In this document: positions 1 through 8,648 of the stretch, piece by piece
Numbering within the stretch: the stretch's first letter is position 1
Layout: the number at the start of each line of letters is the position of its first letter
Source: Haliea sp.
Lineage (GTDB): Bacteria; Pseudomonadota; Gammaproteobacteria; Pseudomonadales; Halieaceae
Length of the DNA stretch: 57,434 nt
Assembly (NCBI GenBank): GCA_002862465.1
Contig: PKDD01000171.1
Span: 1-57,434 of the forward strand
Reading direction: 5' to 3'
The notes under the pieces: model-generated
What the model saw: only the letters and a program-made list of their open reading frames with translations
The model's database searches: none
What the model was told of the DNA's origin: nothing
Program-made: the position numbers and the translations under genes

Positions 1-316
1 CAACATTAGGATCACGCAGTGCAATACGGCTGCCGACGTTAACGCCTGTTTCGGTAGTCAAGTTAACAACAGGCACAGGAAAAAACAGCCCGTCAACCGT
101 AGTCATTTTTTCGGCTACGCTGAGCGAGTCGGCAAGATCCATATAGCCTGTTAGCGGATTGAAATAGCCACCGCCTAGCATAACCGCATTAGCTGCAGCG
201 GCTGAGTTAAGCAAAATAGATGGCAGTGTCTCGGCTTCGGCCTGCAGCGCGCTGCGTTCATCAGCATCAACGATGAAAAGCGGGTTGAGCTCATCAGAGC
301 CATGTGGCTTGATCAT
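1..316 (-). CDS. sat: Sulfate adenylyltransferase (ATP sulfurylase), N-terminal part, cut by the window edge
   Basis: Only the first 105 codons are present; the gene runs off the left edge. The protein begins MIKPHGSDELNPLF and continues with a region (GGGYFNPLTGYM, about residues 49-60) typical of the N-terminal PUA-like domain of Sat/MET3-type ATP sulfurylases, which make adenylylsulfate (APS) from ATP and sulfate. This is the single-chain enzyme, not the CysD/CysN pair. An AGGAG ribosome site lies just upstream of the ATG at 316. The gene follows cysC by 13 bases on the same strand, so the two are almost certainly one operon encoding consecutive steps of sulfate activation. Family assignment is from the N-terminus only, because the catalytic domain lies outside the window. 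Confidence 0.88.
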   Translation of the reverse strand, partial: MIKPHGSDELNPLFIVDADERSALQAEAETLPSILLNSAAAANAVMLGGGYFNPLTGYMDLADSLSVAEKMTTVDGLFFPVPVVNLTTETGVNVGSRIALRDPNV

Positions 317-329
317 AATGTTCTCCTAA

Positions 330-947
330 TTATTGACTGATAATACCGCGTTCACGCAGCACTTTTAGTATTTCCTGCACTTCTTCCTCTAGACTTTGCT
401 TGTCAGAGTGCAAATGAATTTCAGGCTTAAAGGGCTCCTCATAAGGATCATCAATTCCGGTAAAGTTCTTAATTTCACCCGCTCGAGCTTTTTTATAAAG
501 CCCCTTCGGATCGCGACTCTCGGCCGCCTCCAAGGAACAATCGACGTGAATTTCTATAAAATCCATGCCCGCATCTTCATGTAAGGCACGCACCTGATCA
601 CGATCCGCCTTATACGGACTTATAAAACTGCTTAGGGCGAGCACACCACTGTCAACGAAAAGCTTGGCCACCTCACCTATACGTCGAATATTCTCAGTGC
701 GATCCTCTGCAGAAAAACCTAGATTTTTGTTAATGCCCATCCGCACGTTATCGCCGTCTAGTCTATAAGTGAGTACGCCCATTTCTGTCAAAGTGCCCTC
801 AAGCTCAACCGCTACGGTGCTTTTACCACTGCCGGAAAGCCCTGTGAACCATAAGGTCGCTCCCTTGTGGCCAAGCAACTTGGCTCGATGTTCCCGAGTA
901 ATATCGCCCTCATGCCAATGGACATTTGTCGCTTTTTGTTCTGCCAT
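330..947 (-). CDS. cysC: Adenylylsulfate (APS) kinase
   Basis: This 205-residue protein phosphorylates APS to PAPS, the activated sulfate used for cysteine synthesis and sulfation. The P-loop GLSGSGKST is at residues 36-44, and FISPYKADR at 108-116 carries the serine (109) that matches the phospho-serine position of E. coli CysC. The stretch IKNFTGIDDPYEEP near the C-terminus is the family substrate-binding region. Length matches stand-alone CysC rather than a CysNC fusion. A GGAGG ribosome site lies 8 bases before the ATG. It is the first gene of a leftward cysC-sat operon and is divergent from a LysR regulator, a common arrangement for a regulator and its target. Assignment is firm. Confidence 0.96.
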   Translation of the reverse strand: MAEQKATNVHWHEGDITREHRAKLLGHKGATLWFTGLSGSGKSTVAVELEGTLTEMGVLTYRLDGDNVRMGINKNLGFSAEDRTENIRRIGEVAKLFVDSGVLALSSFISPYKADRDQVRALHEDAGMDFIEIHVDCSLEAAESRDPKGLYKKARAGEIKNFTGIDDPYEEPFKPEIHLHSDKQSLEEEVQEILKVLRERGIISQ

Positions 948-968
948 TTTTAAGACCTCCGTAAGCCG

Positions 969-989
969 CTTCAGTTAAGCCGCCTGAAG
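969..989. repeat. Inverted repeat in the cysC/LysR divergent region
   Basis: CTTCAG and CTGAAG are separated by 9 bases. The heptamer AAGCCGC also occurs twice as a direct repeat (963-969 and 977-983). The element lies 22-42 bases upstream of the cysC start, so it could be an operator or a small leader hairpin. It is short enough that chance is possible. Confidence 0.3.
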
Positions 990-1123
990 TAGGACAGACA
1001 GCATGTTAAGAGAGGCGTATGGTACGGGCATATTATCTCCATGTAAAACAGGATATTATGGATACAACTATCGGTTTTACCTATAATAAACGCAAACGCC
1101 CAATAGGCCTTTCTCGGTGCAGT

Positions 1124-2008
1124 ATGAAATTTACGATTAGACAGTTGCAAATATTCCTTGCCGTAGCGAAGCACCAAAATATTTCAAAAGCGGCTCAGAG
1201 TCTGCATATGTCCCAATCGGCCGCCAGTGAAGCATTACTAAACCTCGAGCATATGTATGAAGTCAGCCTATTCGACAGGGTAAGCAACAAACTGGCACTG
1301 AATGCGATCGGGCACACTTTACGCAAGGAAGCAGAGAACCTAATCGCTCACTGCCAGAGTTTTGAAGAAAAGTTGCTGGATCACACCGATGTAGGCCACA
1401 TTAAAGTAGGCGCAAGCTTCACGATCGGCAACCACCTTGCCACGCGCTATCTAGCTGGCTATCTAGCCAACTATCCCGAGGCGGACGTACAACTGGACAT
1501 CGCCAACACCCCGGACGTAGTTTCTAGAGTGCTAAATTTTGATGTAGACGTCGGCATGATTGAAGGTGAAGTCCACCACCGCGAACTCGAACTGATTCCA
1601 TGGCGAGAGGATGAACTGATTGTTTTTTGCGCCGCAGATCACCCCTTAGCACTTAAAAAAACGCTGACCAACAAGGACATCAAGCGAGCACCTTGGATAC
1701 TGCGGGAGCCTGACTCGGGAGCACGACATACGTTTGACCGTGCGCTCGCAGGCCTTCTTCCTGATATCAATATCTATCTGGAGCTAAGGCACAATGAAGC
1801 TATCAAAAACGCTGTCGAATCCGGGCTGGGAATCGGCTGCCTGTCACAGATCGTACTAAAGAAAAATTTTGCAAATGGCGACCTAGTCCCGCTGAATCTG
1901 CCGCGCCGTAACATGCGGCGTACTTTTTACTTTGCCTTGTCAAAAAAGCGTTTTCCCCTAGAGTCAGTTAAATCGTGGATGGAAACCTGCCGCGCCATGG
2001 ATCATTAA
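1124..2008 (+). CDS. LysR-family transcriptional regulator, YeiE-like
   Basis: This 294-residue regulator has an N-terminal winged helix-turn-helix (about residues 2-60, recognition helix around MSQSAASEALLNLE) and a C-terminal substrate-binding domain. Overall it resembles E. coli YeiE: the segment ASFTIGNH followed by VSRVLNFDVDVGMIEGE and the PWREDELIVF block line up well by eye. YeiE has been reported to respond to sulfite, which would suit the divergent sulfate-activation genes cysC-sat; control of that operon is inference. The reading frame is open upstream to 1019, but a TATAAT box at 1082-1087 would start transcription near 1094, so I take the ATG at 1124, where the LysR domain begins. 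The ribosome site there is weak. Confidence 0.85.
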   Translation: MKFTIRQLQIFLAVAKHQNISKAAQSLHMSQSAASEALLNLEHMYEVSLFDRVSNKLALNAIGHTLRKEAENLIAHCQSFEEKLLDHTDVGHIKVGASFTIGNHLATRYLAGYLANYPEADVQLDIANTPDVVSRVLNFDVDVGMIEGEVHHRELELIPWREDELIVFCAADHPLALKKTLTNKDIKRAPWILREPDSGARHTFDRALAGLLPDINIYLELRHNEAIKNAVESGLGIGCLSQIVLKKNFANGDLVPLNLPRRNMRRTFYFALSKKRFPLESVKSWMETCRAMDH

Positions 2009-2023
2009 ATTAGCCAGGAGTTA

Positions 2024-3088
2024 CTAATAGTTATTGCTGCTCTGCCCGCGTTGCCAGACCTTAAGGAAACTTTTCTCAAGCGCGCTTTCTGCTGCCAAGC
2101 CTAGCTTTTCTTGCCAGTTCTTTTTGTGCACAAAGGTCACTTCAAAGACGTCCCACTCTGCAAGCCTGTCTTGCACAAACGCGTCACTGGTCTGTAGCTC
2201 GTCGATCAATCCCTCTTCAAGGGCATTTTGGCCATACCATATTTCTCCAGTTGCTACTTTACCAATATCCAATAAAGGCCGGTTGGCGCTAACAAAGTTC
2301 TTGAAAAGATCGTGAGTTTCCTCCAATTCTTCTACGAATTTCTCTCGGCCCTTAGCAGTATTTTCACCAAACATGGTAAGGGTGCGTTTGTGTTCGCCAG
2401 CAGTAAGTAACTCGAAGTCAACATTGTTTTTTTGCAGCAAACGATGGAAGTTGGGCAGTTGAGCAACTACGCCAATAGAACCTAGCACGGCAAAAGGAGC
2501 CGCCATAATTCGATCGGCAACGCAGGCCATCATATATCCACCGCTTGCGGCCACCTTGTCCACCGCTATCACTAAAGGAACATCAGCATTTTTAATGCGC
2601 TGCAGTTGGCTTGAGGCGAGCCCGTAGCTATGGACCATCCCTCCAGGGCTCTCCACCTTAACTAACACCTCATCACCGTTTTGGATCTGCGGAAGGACCG
2701 CAGAAATTTCCTCGCGTAAGTTCTCGGTCGCACTCGCTTTGACATCGCCGTCAAAACTCATGACATATAACCGCTTACGACGTTGCTCCGGTGCAATATC
2801 TACACCTTTCTTATGCTTTTTCTTCGCCTGTTTTACTTTTGCTTTTTCCTCTTTCTTAATCAACTTTTTGCGCGACTTTACAGCTTCCGGATCCTCAATG
2901 ACCTCGCGGAAATTTTCACCGATATGACGATACTTCTCGTTCAAATTGACTAACTCAATTTGGCCAGCCTGACTGTCTGTGCGCTGCCTCACACCGAGAG
3001 ATAAAATGCCAGCGACCAATATGAGGGCTGCCGCGACGAAGGTTACAGCCTGAGCAAGGAATAGCCCATATTCGTAAATAAATTCCAC
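2024..3088 (-). CDS. sohB: Inner-membrane peptidase SohB (S49 family)
   Basis: This 354-residue protein is of the SohB/SppA signal-peptide-peptidase family. One N-terminal membrane helix (about residues 11-32) is followed by a lysine-rich linker (about 70-100) and the S49 catalytic domain. The serine nucleophile is S182 in ASGGYM and the probable general base is K234 in GEHKRT, the expected Ser/Lys dyad. Members cleave membrane-spanning peptide remnants at the inner membrane. It precedes no obvious partner; nudC lies 17 bases upstream on the same strand and may be co-transcribed. The lysine-rich linker and length agree with SohB rather than the longer double-domain SppA. Confidence 0.93.
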   Translation of the reverse strand: MEFIYEYGLFLAQAVTFVAAALILVAGILSLGVRQRTDSQAGQIELVNLNEKYRHIGENFREVIEDPEAVKSRKKLIKKEEKAKVKQAKKKHKKGVDIAPEQRRKRLYVMSFDGDVKASATENLREEISAVLPQIQNGDEVLVKVESPGGMVHSYGLASSQLQRIKNADVPLVIAVDKVAASGGYMMACVADRIMAAPFAVLGSIGVVAQLPNFHRLLQKNNVDFELLTAGEHKRTLTMFGENTAKGREKFVEELEETHDLFKNFVSANRPLLDIGKVATGEIWYGQNALEEGLIDELQTSDAFVQDRLAEWDVFEVTFVHKKNWQEKLGLAAESALEKSFLKVWQRGQSSNNY

Positions 3089-3105
3089 AGGTCTACTCCA
3101 GGATT

Positions 3106-3918
3106 TTAGTTTAAAGACTCAATATAGTGTTGGATCAATTGACCAGAAATAGAGGATATTGGAGGAATCATGGGCAATTGACTATAGTGAAACCAGTCGG
3201 CATCTGCGATCTCCGTAAGATCGCAAACGATCTCTCCTCCAGCGTAATCAGCAAAAAAACCTAACATTAATTGGTTTGGGAAAGGCCAAGACTGCGACTG
3301 AAAATAGCGTAGGTTAGACACCTCCACGCCAACTTCTTCACGCACTTCACGCACGAGCGTCTGCTCGGCGGTCTCGCCTGCCTCAATAAAGCCTGCCAGC
3401 GTGCTGTACATCGGCTGAGGAAAATTAGCGTTACGTGCGAGCAATAACTCCTCCCCACGCGCAACTAGCACAATAACACAGGGGGCGATACGGGGATAAT
3501 TGATGACTCGGCAAGGCGCGCAGCGCATGGCCCTTTCGCTGATGTCCAGCGTCATTCGGTCGCCACAGCGCCCGCAATGCCGGTGATCGCGCTCCCAATC
3601 TAAAAGCTGAGAAGCACGCCCCGCTAGCGCAAAAAGCTGCTCATCAACTCTACCGAGGATATGGTATAGGCTGCCCTTCTGATAGCGTGCAGGATCAGGC
3701 TGATCCACAGCATCTATATCTAACACATAGCAGGGTTTATCTTCCCAATAGCCTAAAAATTGACGACTAAGCTCTGTCCAACCACTCCATTTAAGCTCGT
3801 CCCGACTTATCAGGCATCCCGTGCGAGAACGCATATCACTAAGCAGCTGACCCTGCTGAAACACGATATATAAGTCATGATCGCAGGATTCAGGCGCAGT
3901 ATTGTCGGATCGAAACAT
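3106..3918 (-). CDS. nudC: NAD(H) pyrophosphatase / RNA-decapping Nudix hydrolase NudC
   Basis: With the chosen start the product is 270 residues. Zinc ligands C115, C118, C133 and C136 form the family zinc finger. The Nudix box spans residues 176-198 (begins GFIEAGET, ends REEVGV) and is complete. The NudC signature appears as SQSWPFPNQ, close to the usual SQPWPFPxS. NudC hydrolyses NADH to NMNH and AMP and removes NAD caps from RNA. The frame is open to a TTG at 3981, but the ATG at 3918 has a GGAG 6 bases upstream and gives a length near the E. coli enzyme (257), so I prefer it. Transcribed away from nhaB. Confidence 0.93.
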   Translation of the reverse strand: MFRSDNTAPESCDHDLYIVFQQGQLLSDMRSRTGCLISRDELKWSGWTELSRQFLGYWEDKPCYVLDIDAVDQPDPARYQKGSLYHILGRVDEQLFALAGRASQLLDWERDHRHCGRCGDRMTLDISERAMRCAPCRVINYPRIAPCVIVLVARGEELLLARNANFPQPMYSTLAGFIEAGETAEQTLVREVREEVGVEVSNLRYFQSQSWPFPNQLMLGFFADYAGGEIVCDLTEIADADWFHYSQLPMIPPISSISGQLIQHYIESLN

Positions 3919-4044
3919 CGATTCTCCAACAGAAATCATCAAATGGCCCGCTATCATATGTCCGCCAGTCTCTAGGAGCAAGGTCGGGAACGGAAAGAGC
4001 CTAAAGCCTTAAATCAACGCTAAGCAAATATAACTCGCCAAAGT

Positions 4045-4074
4045 TTGAGAAAGTCTTTCCGAATGGCGTAGAAT
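4045..4074 (+). promoter_or_regulatory. Candidate sigma-70 promoter for nhaB
   Basis: TTGAGA at 4045-4050 and TAGAAT at 4069-4074 are separated by 18 bases. The -10 lies 38 bases before the nhaB ATG, in the nudC/nhaB divergent gap. Confidence 0.45.
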
Positions 4075-4112
4075 ATAAACACTTCAATTTACCAACAAAC
4101 GTCACCTCTACC

Positions 4113-5618
4113 ATGAATGAAACACTGCCCCATGCACTTTGGAAAAATTTCCTCGGCAACGCTCCCGAGTGGTACAAGAAAACGTTAATTGCTTTCTTGG
4201 TCATCAATCCGATTGCCTTATATTTTCTTGGGCCCTTTGTTACTGGCTGGCTACTGATCGCTGAATTCATTTTCACGCTGGCTCTCGCGCTGCGTTGCTA
4301 TCCGCTGCAACCAGGTGGACTGCTTGCCATTCAAGCAGTACTGCTTGGCATGACGTCTCCGGAAATGGTCTACCAAGAGACGATCAATAATTTTGAAGTC
4401 ATCTTACTGCTGATGTTTATGGTTGCCGGCATCTATTTCATGAAAGAATTGCTGCTGTTTGTTTTCACCAAAATATTACTGAACGTGCGCTCTAAAATTC
4501 GGCTTTCACTGCTGTTTACATTGGTTGCCGCTGTGCTCTCCGCATTCCTCGATGCCTTAACCGTCACTGCTGTATTGATCAGTGTCGGCATAGGATTCTA
4601 TGCCGTATATCATAAGGTAGCCTCTGGCCAAAAGCATCAAAGTGGCGGGCATGACCACTCGGTAGACGACTTGATCCAAGAGCAGCATAAGGAAGAACTG
4701 GAGCAGTTCCGAGCATTTTTACGCAGCCTCTTGATGCACGGTGTCGTGGGTACTGCTCTTGGGGGTGTATCCACAATGGTGGGGGAGCCCCAAAACCTCC
4801 TTATCGCAAAGGTGGCAGGGTGGGATTTCATAGAATTTGCACTGATCATGGCGCCGATCAGTATACCAGTGTTGGTAGCAGGACTCGCCACTTGCGCATT
4901 GCTGGAAGCCACCCGAAAATTCGGTTACGGAGCGAAATTGCCCGATAATGTCCGTCATGAGCTTGAAGAGTACCAAAAAGAGCAAGAGAAGCATCGAAAT
5001 GCACGGAGTAATGGGCGTCTACTGACGCAGGCGCTGGTTGCTCTTATTTTAGCACTGGCACTGGCATTTCATTGGGCTGCAGTAGGACTTGTCGGCCTAA
5101 TGGTTATCGTGCTCCTTACCGCCTTTAACGGCGTTATAGAGGAGCATCAATTGGGAAAAGCCTTCGAAGAGGCACTGCCCTTCACATCGCTGCTGGTAGT
5201 TTTCTTTGCGATCGTTGCGATGATTCACGACCAACACTTGTTCTCACCCGTAATTGAGGCGGTTCTGAGCATGCAACCCGATGTGAGGCCGGGCATGTTT
5301 TTCCTTGCCAACGGTATCTTGTCCATGATCAGCGATAATGTTTTCGTCGCTACCGTATATATCAACGAAGTGAAAGCTGCCCTTGATGCAGGTGCGATTA
5401 CGCGGCCGGAATTTGATCAATTAGCCATCGCTATCAATACGGGTACCAATTTGCCCAGCGTCGCTACGCCTAATGGTCAAGCTGCATTCCTGTTTCTCCT
5501 CACCTCGAGCTTAGCCCCACTAATCCGGCTGTCTTACGGACGGATGGTCATCATGGCAATTCCTTACACCTTGGTATTAGGCGGCGTTGGACTGGCTTGC
5601 GTGGCGCTTTTTATCTGA
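4113..5618 (+). CDS. nhaB: Na+/H+ antiporter NhaB
   Basis: This 501-residue polytopic inner-membrane protein fits NhaB (E. coli NhaB is 513). It exchanges cytoplasmic sodium for external protons and supports salt and alkaline tolerance. The N-terminus ([17 protein letters not shown]) is characteristic of the family, and many hydrophobic segments follow, interrupted by a charged histidine-rich loop around residues 170-200 ([11 protein letters not shown]). The conserved segments [12 protein letters not shown] and, near the C-terminus, [19 protein letters not shown] are present. It stands alone with its own promoter and converges on dnaQ. A sodium-exporting antiporter fits a marine habitat, but NhaB is also common in non-marine species. 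Confidence 0.95.
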   Translation: MNETLPHALWKNFLGNAPEWYKKTLIAFLVINPIALYFLGPFVTGWLLIAEFIFTLALALRCYPLQPGGLLAIQAVLLGMTSPEMVYQETINNFEVILLLMFMVAGIYFMKELLLFVFTKILLNVRSKIRLSLLFTLVAAVLSAFLDALTVTAVLISVGIGFYAVYHKVASGQKHQSGGHDHSVDDLIQEQHKEELEQFRAFLRSLLMHGVVGTALGGVSTMVGEPQNLLIAKVAGWDFIEFALIMAPISIPVLVAGLATCALLEATRKFGYGAKLPDNVRHELEEYQKEQEKHRNARSNGRLLTQALVALILALALAFHWAAVGLVGLMVIVLLTAFNGVIEEHQLGKAFEEALPFTSLLVVFFAIVAMIHDQHLFSPVIEAVLSMQPDVRPGMFFLANGILSMISDNVFVATVYINEVKAALDAGAITRPEFDQLAIAINTGTNLPSVATPNGQAAFLFLLTSSLAPLIRLSYGRMVIMAIPYTLVLGGVGLACVALFI

Positions 5619-5637
5619 ATGAGGTGCGTGCAGGGTA

Positions 5638-6375
5638 TTATCCTTTTACCGCTCCTTCTGCGGCGCTGGCTTTCCACAGTACCTTTCCGCCACTGACCGA
5701 AGCGATGGCCTCCAATTGGGCCTCATGCGCCATGAGTTCGGTCTCGGTTGCGTTAATAACCGGCAGTAATTGCCGATCGGCAGGCAAGCGAACAATAGGT
5801 TCCATTCGAGACTGCCCATTCAGATCATTGCCTGACCCAGACAACTGTAGCGTTGTTTGGCCGCCGGTAATGGCCAGATAGACATCTGCGAGGATTTCAG
5901 CATCCAGTAGAGCCCCGTGCAAGTCCCGCTGGGAGTTATCCACTTCATAACGCTGGCATAGAGCATCGAGGCTGTTACGCTGTCCTGGGTGCTTTGATCG
6001 AGCCATCACCAGCGTGTCGATCACAGTGCACATATCCACGATGCTGCCGTTGCTTTGCGACAGACGCTGCAACTCACTGTCGAGGAATCCGAGATCGAAT
6101 GGCGCATTATGGATAATCAGTTCCGCCCCTTTTACGAATGCTATGAACGCGGCCGATATGGCTTCAAAGGCAGGCTTATCAGCGAGGAACTCGTTGGTAA
6201 TCCCATGCACCTCGATTGCGCCCTGATCAATTGCACGGTGGGGGTTAATATATTGGTGATAGTGATTGCCCGTCAGTTTGCGATTCACTAACTCTACGCA
6301 GCCAATCTCGATAATTCTGTGTCCTTGAGCGACTTCCAGCCCAGTAGTTTCGGTATCGAGTACAATTTGTCTCAC
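5638..6375 (-). CDS. dnaQ: DNA polymerase III epsilon subunit (3'-5' proofreading exonuclease)
   Basis: This 245-residue protein is a DnaQ-type exonuclease that proofreads for the replicative polymerase. ExoI is DTETTG with D7 and E9 (start-dependent numbering), and ExoIII is HGALLDAEILADVYL with the catalytic histidine and aspartate. The C-terminal tail is the part that contacts the polymerase alpha subunit in E. coli. The frame stays open far upstream into rnhA, but a GTG at 6375 is preceded by AAGGAG at 8-base spacing and gives an N-terminus (MRQIVLDTETTG) matching the family, so I use it. This removes the apparent overlap with rnhA and leaves a 31-base gap. Confidence 0.94.
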   Translation of the reverse strand: MRQIVLDTETTGLEVAQGHRIIEIGCVELVNRKLTGNHYHQYINPHRAIDQGAIEVHGITNEFLADKPAFEAISAAFIAFVKGAELIIHNAPFDLGFLDSELQRLSQSNGSIVDMCTVIDTLVMARSKHPGQRNSLDALCQRYEVDNSQRDLHGALLDAEILADVYLAITGGQTTLQLSGSGNDLNGQSRMEPIVRLPADRQLLPVINATETELMAHEAQLEAIASVSGGKVLWKASAAEGAVKG

Positions 6376-6406
6376 TTGGTTCACTCCTTTGCGCAAACTA
6401 GGGTAT

Positions 6407-6844
6407 TTATTCCTGCAGCTCATCAATACCGAGATTGGCCAGCAGATCTGCTCTTTCATTTTCAGCATGGCCACTATGCCCTTTTACCCAATGCCATCTG
6501 ACATCATGACGCTGATTCTCTGCGTCTAACGCCTGCCACAAGTCCACATTTTTGACCGGTTTGCGTGCTGCAGTTCTCCAGCCTTTTTTCTTCCATCCTT
6601 CTAGCCACCGCGTGATTCCATCCTTCACATAAACCGAATCCGTGGTGAGATCGACACTGCAGCGTTGTGAAAGCGCCTTTAATGACTCTATCGCAGCTTT
6701 TAGTTCCATTCGATTATTCGTTGTATCCAACGCGCCACCGTAGAGTTCTCGTTCAACATCGCCACAACGCAACAGCGCTCCCCAACCACCAGGGCCCGGA
6801 TTACCGCGGCAGGCGCCATCGGTAAAAATCTCAACTTTTTTCAA
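6407..6844 (-). CDS. rnhA: Ribonuclease HI
   Basis: This 145-residue enzyme removes RNA from RNA-DNA hybrids. All four catalytic acids are visible: D9 ([14 protein letters not shown]), E47 (NNRMELKAA), D69 (TTDSVYV) and D133 (NERADLLA). The basic handle region ([16 protein letters not shown]) is present. The start codon overlaps the stop of the upstream methyltransferase gene by four bases (ATGA), indicating translational coupling. In E. coli rnhA and dnaQ are divergent neighbours; here they are on the same strand in tandem. Confidence 0.97.
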   Translation of the reverse strand: MKKVEIFTDGACRGNPGPGGWGALLRCGDVERELYGGALDTTNNRMELKAAIESLKALSQRCSVDLTTDSVYVKDGITRWLEGWKKKGWRTAARKPVKNVDLWQALDAENQRHDVRWHWVKGHSGHAENERADLLANLGIDELQE

Positions 6845-7665
6845 GAGGTCACATTCCCTTTCACGTTGGTCGCCTTCTTTCGAGGGTAAAACGTCTGCGG
6901 CACAGGCGTCGATTTCGGTACTAAACCAATAAGCCTGCCCCGACGCGCCTTCAGCGATCGGCGAGGACGATGCGCACCCGCAACCTGCTTGGTGGCATAG
7001 ACAATATACACGCCGCCCAACATAAGACTATGCTGCGCCGCCCATGCATCGCCGCTAGTAATAAATTGTCGGAAGCGTCCGCCGCCGATAGGTGGTAGCG
7101 CGTACAAACGAAAAGTATCGAGCACTTCGCAACCTAAAAGGTTCAACCAATCTCGAAGACGGCGCTCACTCAATGGTCGATGCTTTGACCACAGCGGGTC
7201 ACGCAATACTCCGCGCGCGCGAGTGCTGCATCCAAGCAAGCTAAAGGGGTTGAAGCCAATAATTAGTAACTGGCCCTGTGGAGTTAATACACGTTGTACC
7301 TCACGCAATACTTGATGCGGATTGTCAGCAAACTCCAAGCAATGGTGCGCGACAATAGTGTCAACACTGTCACTGTCAAGTGGCAACTCACTCGGATCTG
7401 CCACTAACCCGATGCCCTCCCCTGCACTGTCTGCACAATGCACTTGATGGTTGATCGGGCTGCGTTGACACAAAGCATGCCCACCGGTCACGCCCAATTG
7501 TAATATGTGATAGCCGAAAGAAGTATCGAGCAGATCTTGGGTAGCAGCGCGAGCAGCACCCATCAGGTACTGTCCATTCTCTTTGGAATACCAGGATTCC
7601 AGTTGTTGATAAATATCGTTACAATGCGTCTGCATTATCGTAGTGCTTCTCCGCATATCGCGCAT
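6841..7665 (-). CDS. Class I SAM-dependent methyltransferase, YafS-like
   Basis: The 274-residue product has a Rossmann methyltransferase fold: motif I region [10 protein letters not shown] (about residues 52-61), an acidic post-I region, and motif IV-like [16 protein letters not shown] followed by [19 protein letters not shown], typical of methyltransferase 11 domains. Position between gloB and rnhA-dnaQ matches E. coli YafS, whose substrate is not established, so I name only the family. The C-terminal 40 residues are very basic ([12 protein letters not shown]), suggesting nucleic-acid or membrane contact. Starts at 7665 or at an internal ATG at 7635 are both possible, since neither has a strong ribosome site. 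It overlaps rnhA by four bases. Confidence 0.8.
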   Translation of the reverse strand: MRDMRRSTTIMQTHCNDIYQQLESWYSKENGQYLMGAARAATQDLLDTSFGYHILQLGVTGGHALCQRSPINHQVHCADSAGEGIGLVADPSELPLDSDSVDTIVAHHCLEFADNPHQVLREVQRVLTPQGQLLIIGFNPFSLLGCSTRARGVLRDPLWSKHRPLSERRLRDWLNLLGCEVLDTFRLYALPPIGGGRFRQFITSGDAWAAQHSLMLGGVYIVYATKQVAGAHRPRRSLKARRGRLIGLVPKSTPVPQTFYPRKKATNVKGNVTS

Positions 7666-7739
7666 GGCTTGCTCAGGTCGAGGCCTATTAATGACGATAT
7701 TAATTCTACTGTATTTTTGCCGCTTTGGAATGCTATGCC

Positions 7740-8513
7740 ATGTTGAATATACAACCCATTAACGCTTTCACCGATAACTATATCTGGCTAATCTACGATG
7801 ACGCGGCGCGACAGGCCTTCGTCGTTGATCCAGGCGATGCCGAGCCGGTAATACGTGCCTTGCAATCTTTGCACTTAGAACTCAAGGGCGTCCTTATTAC
7901 GCATCATCATTTCGACCATGTTGGCGGGCTACAGGGGTTGTGTGAGCGTTTTAAACCAGTCATCTACGGTCCAGTCAATCCCGGTATCGATGGGATTACT
8001 CACCGCATGTCGTCAGGTGACACGGTCGATGTGATGGGCATGGTATTCACCGTCATAGAAGTGCCAGGGCATACCCTCGATCATATAGCCTATTTTCATG
8101 ACGGTGCAACTCCCACAGTCTTTTGCGGTGATACTCTATTTGCCGGCGGCTGTGGCCGAATGTTTGAGGGCAATCCACCCATGATGCTGCGTTCGCTAGA
8201 GTCGCTGGCCGCATTGCCATTAGAAACGCGGGTCTATTGCGCTCACGAGTATACACTGGCAAACCTCGCATTTGCGAAGGCAGTGGAACCGCACAACCAA
8301 ACCCTGTTAGAGCGCATCGGTGTTGCCAAAGCCACCCGAGCACGCGGAGAGCCCACCGTGCCCTCGGACATTGCACTGGAACTTGCCACCAATCCCTTCC
8401 TGCGCTGTAATAATGGACAACTTAAGGCCTCGCTGCATGAACAAGGCAAATCTGAAGGACATAGCACGCTGGAGACGTTTACGGCCATGAGAGCATGGAA
8501 AGATAACTTTTAG
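7740..8513 (+). CDS. gloB: Hydroxyacylglutathione hydrolase (glyoxalase II)
   Basis: This 257-residue metallo-beta-lactamase-fold enzyme hydrolyses S-lactoylglutathione to lactate and glutathione, the second step of methylglyoxal detoxification. The metal motif THHHFDH spans residues 54-60, with further ligands in VPGHTLDH, FCGDTLF and YCAHEYT. The N-terminus (MLNIQPINAFTDNYIW) and C-terminal glutathione-binding region (NPFLRC) are typical. The frame extends five codons upstream, but the ATG at 7740 aligns with the family start. It is divergent from the YafS-like gene, as in E. coli. Confidence 0.95.
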   Translation: MLNIQPINAFTDNYIWLIYDDAARQAFVVDPGDAEPVIRALQSLHLELKGVLITHHHFDHVGGLQGLCERFKPVIYGPVNPGIDGITHRMSSGDTVDVMGMVFTVIEVPGHTLDHIAYFHDGATPTVFCGDTLFAGGCGRMFEGNPPMMLRSLESLAALPLETRVYCAHEYTLANLAFAKAVEPHNQTLLERIGVAKATRARGEPTVPSDIALELATNPFLRCNNGQLKASLHEQGKSEGHSTLETFTAMRAWKDNF

Positions 8514-8648
8514 ATTACAACACGAGATATTACTGATCTACTCTGCAGGCTTGATATCACTCTTTTTTATGACCGAGAAATATTTATAAAAATTATATAT
8601 TTCAGTTATTTAAGGCCGCTATCTATACTTATTTCGATAATATTTTTA

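Noticed and set aside
6376-6474. Longer N-terminus for DnaQ
   Set aside because: It would overlap rnhA and precede the conserved start; the GTG with AAGGAG explains the gene better.
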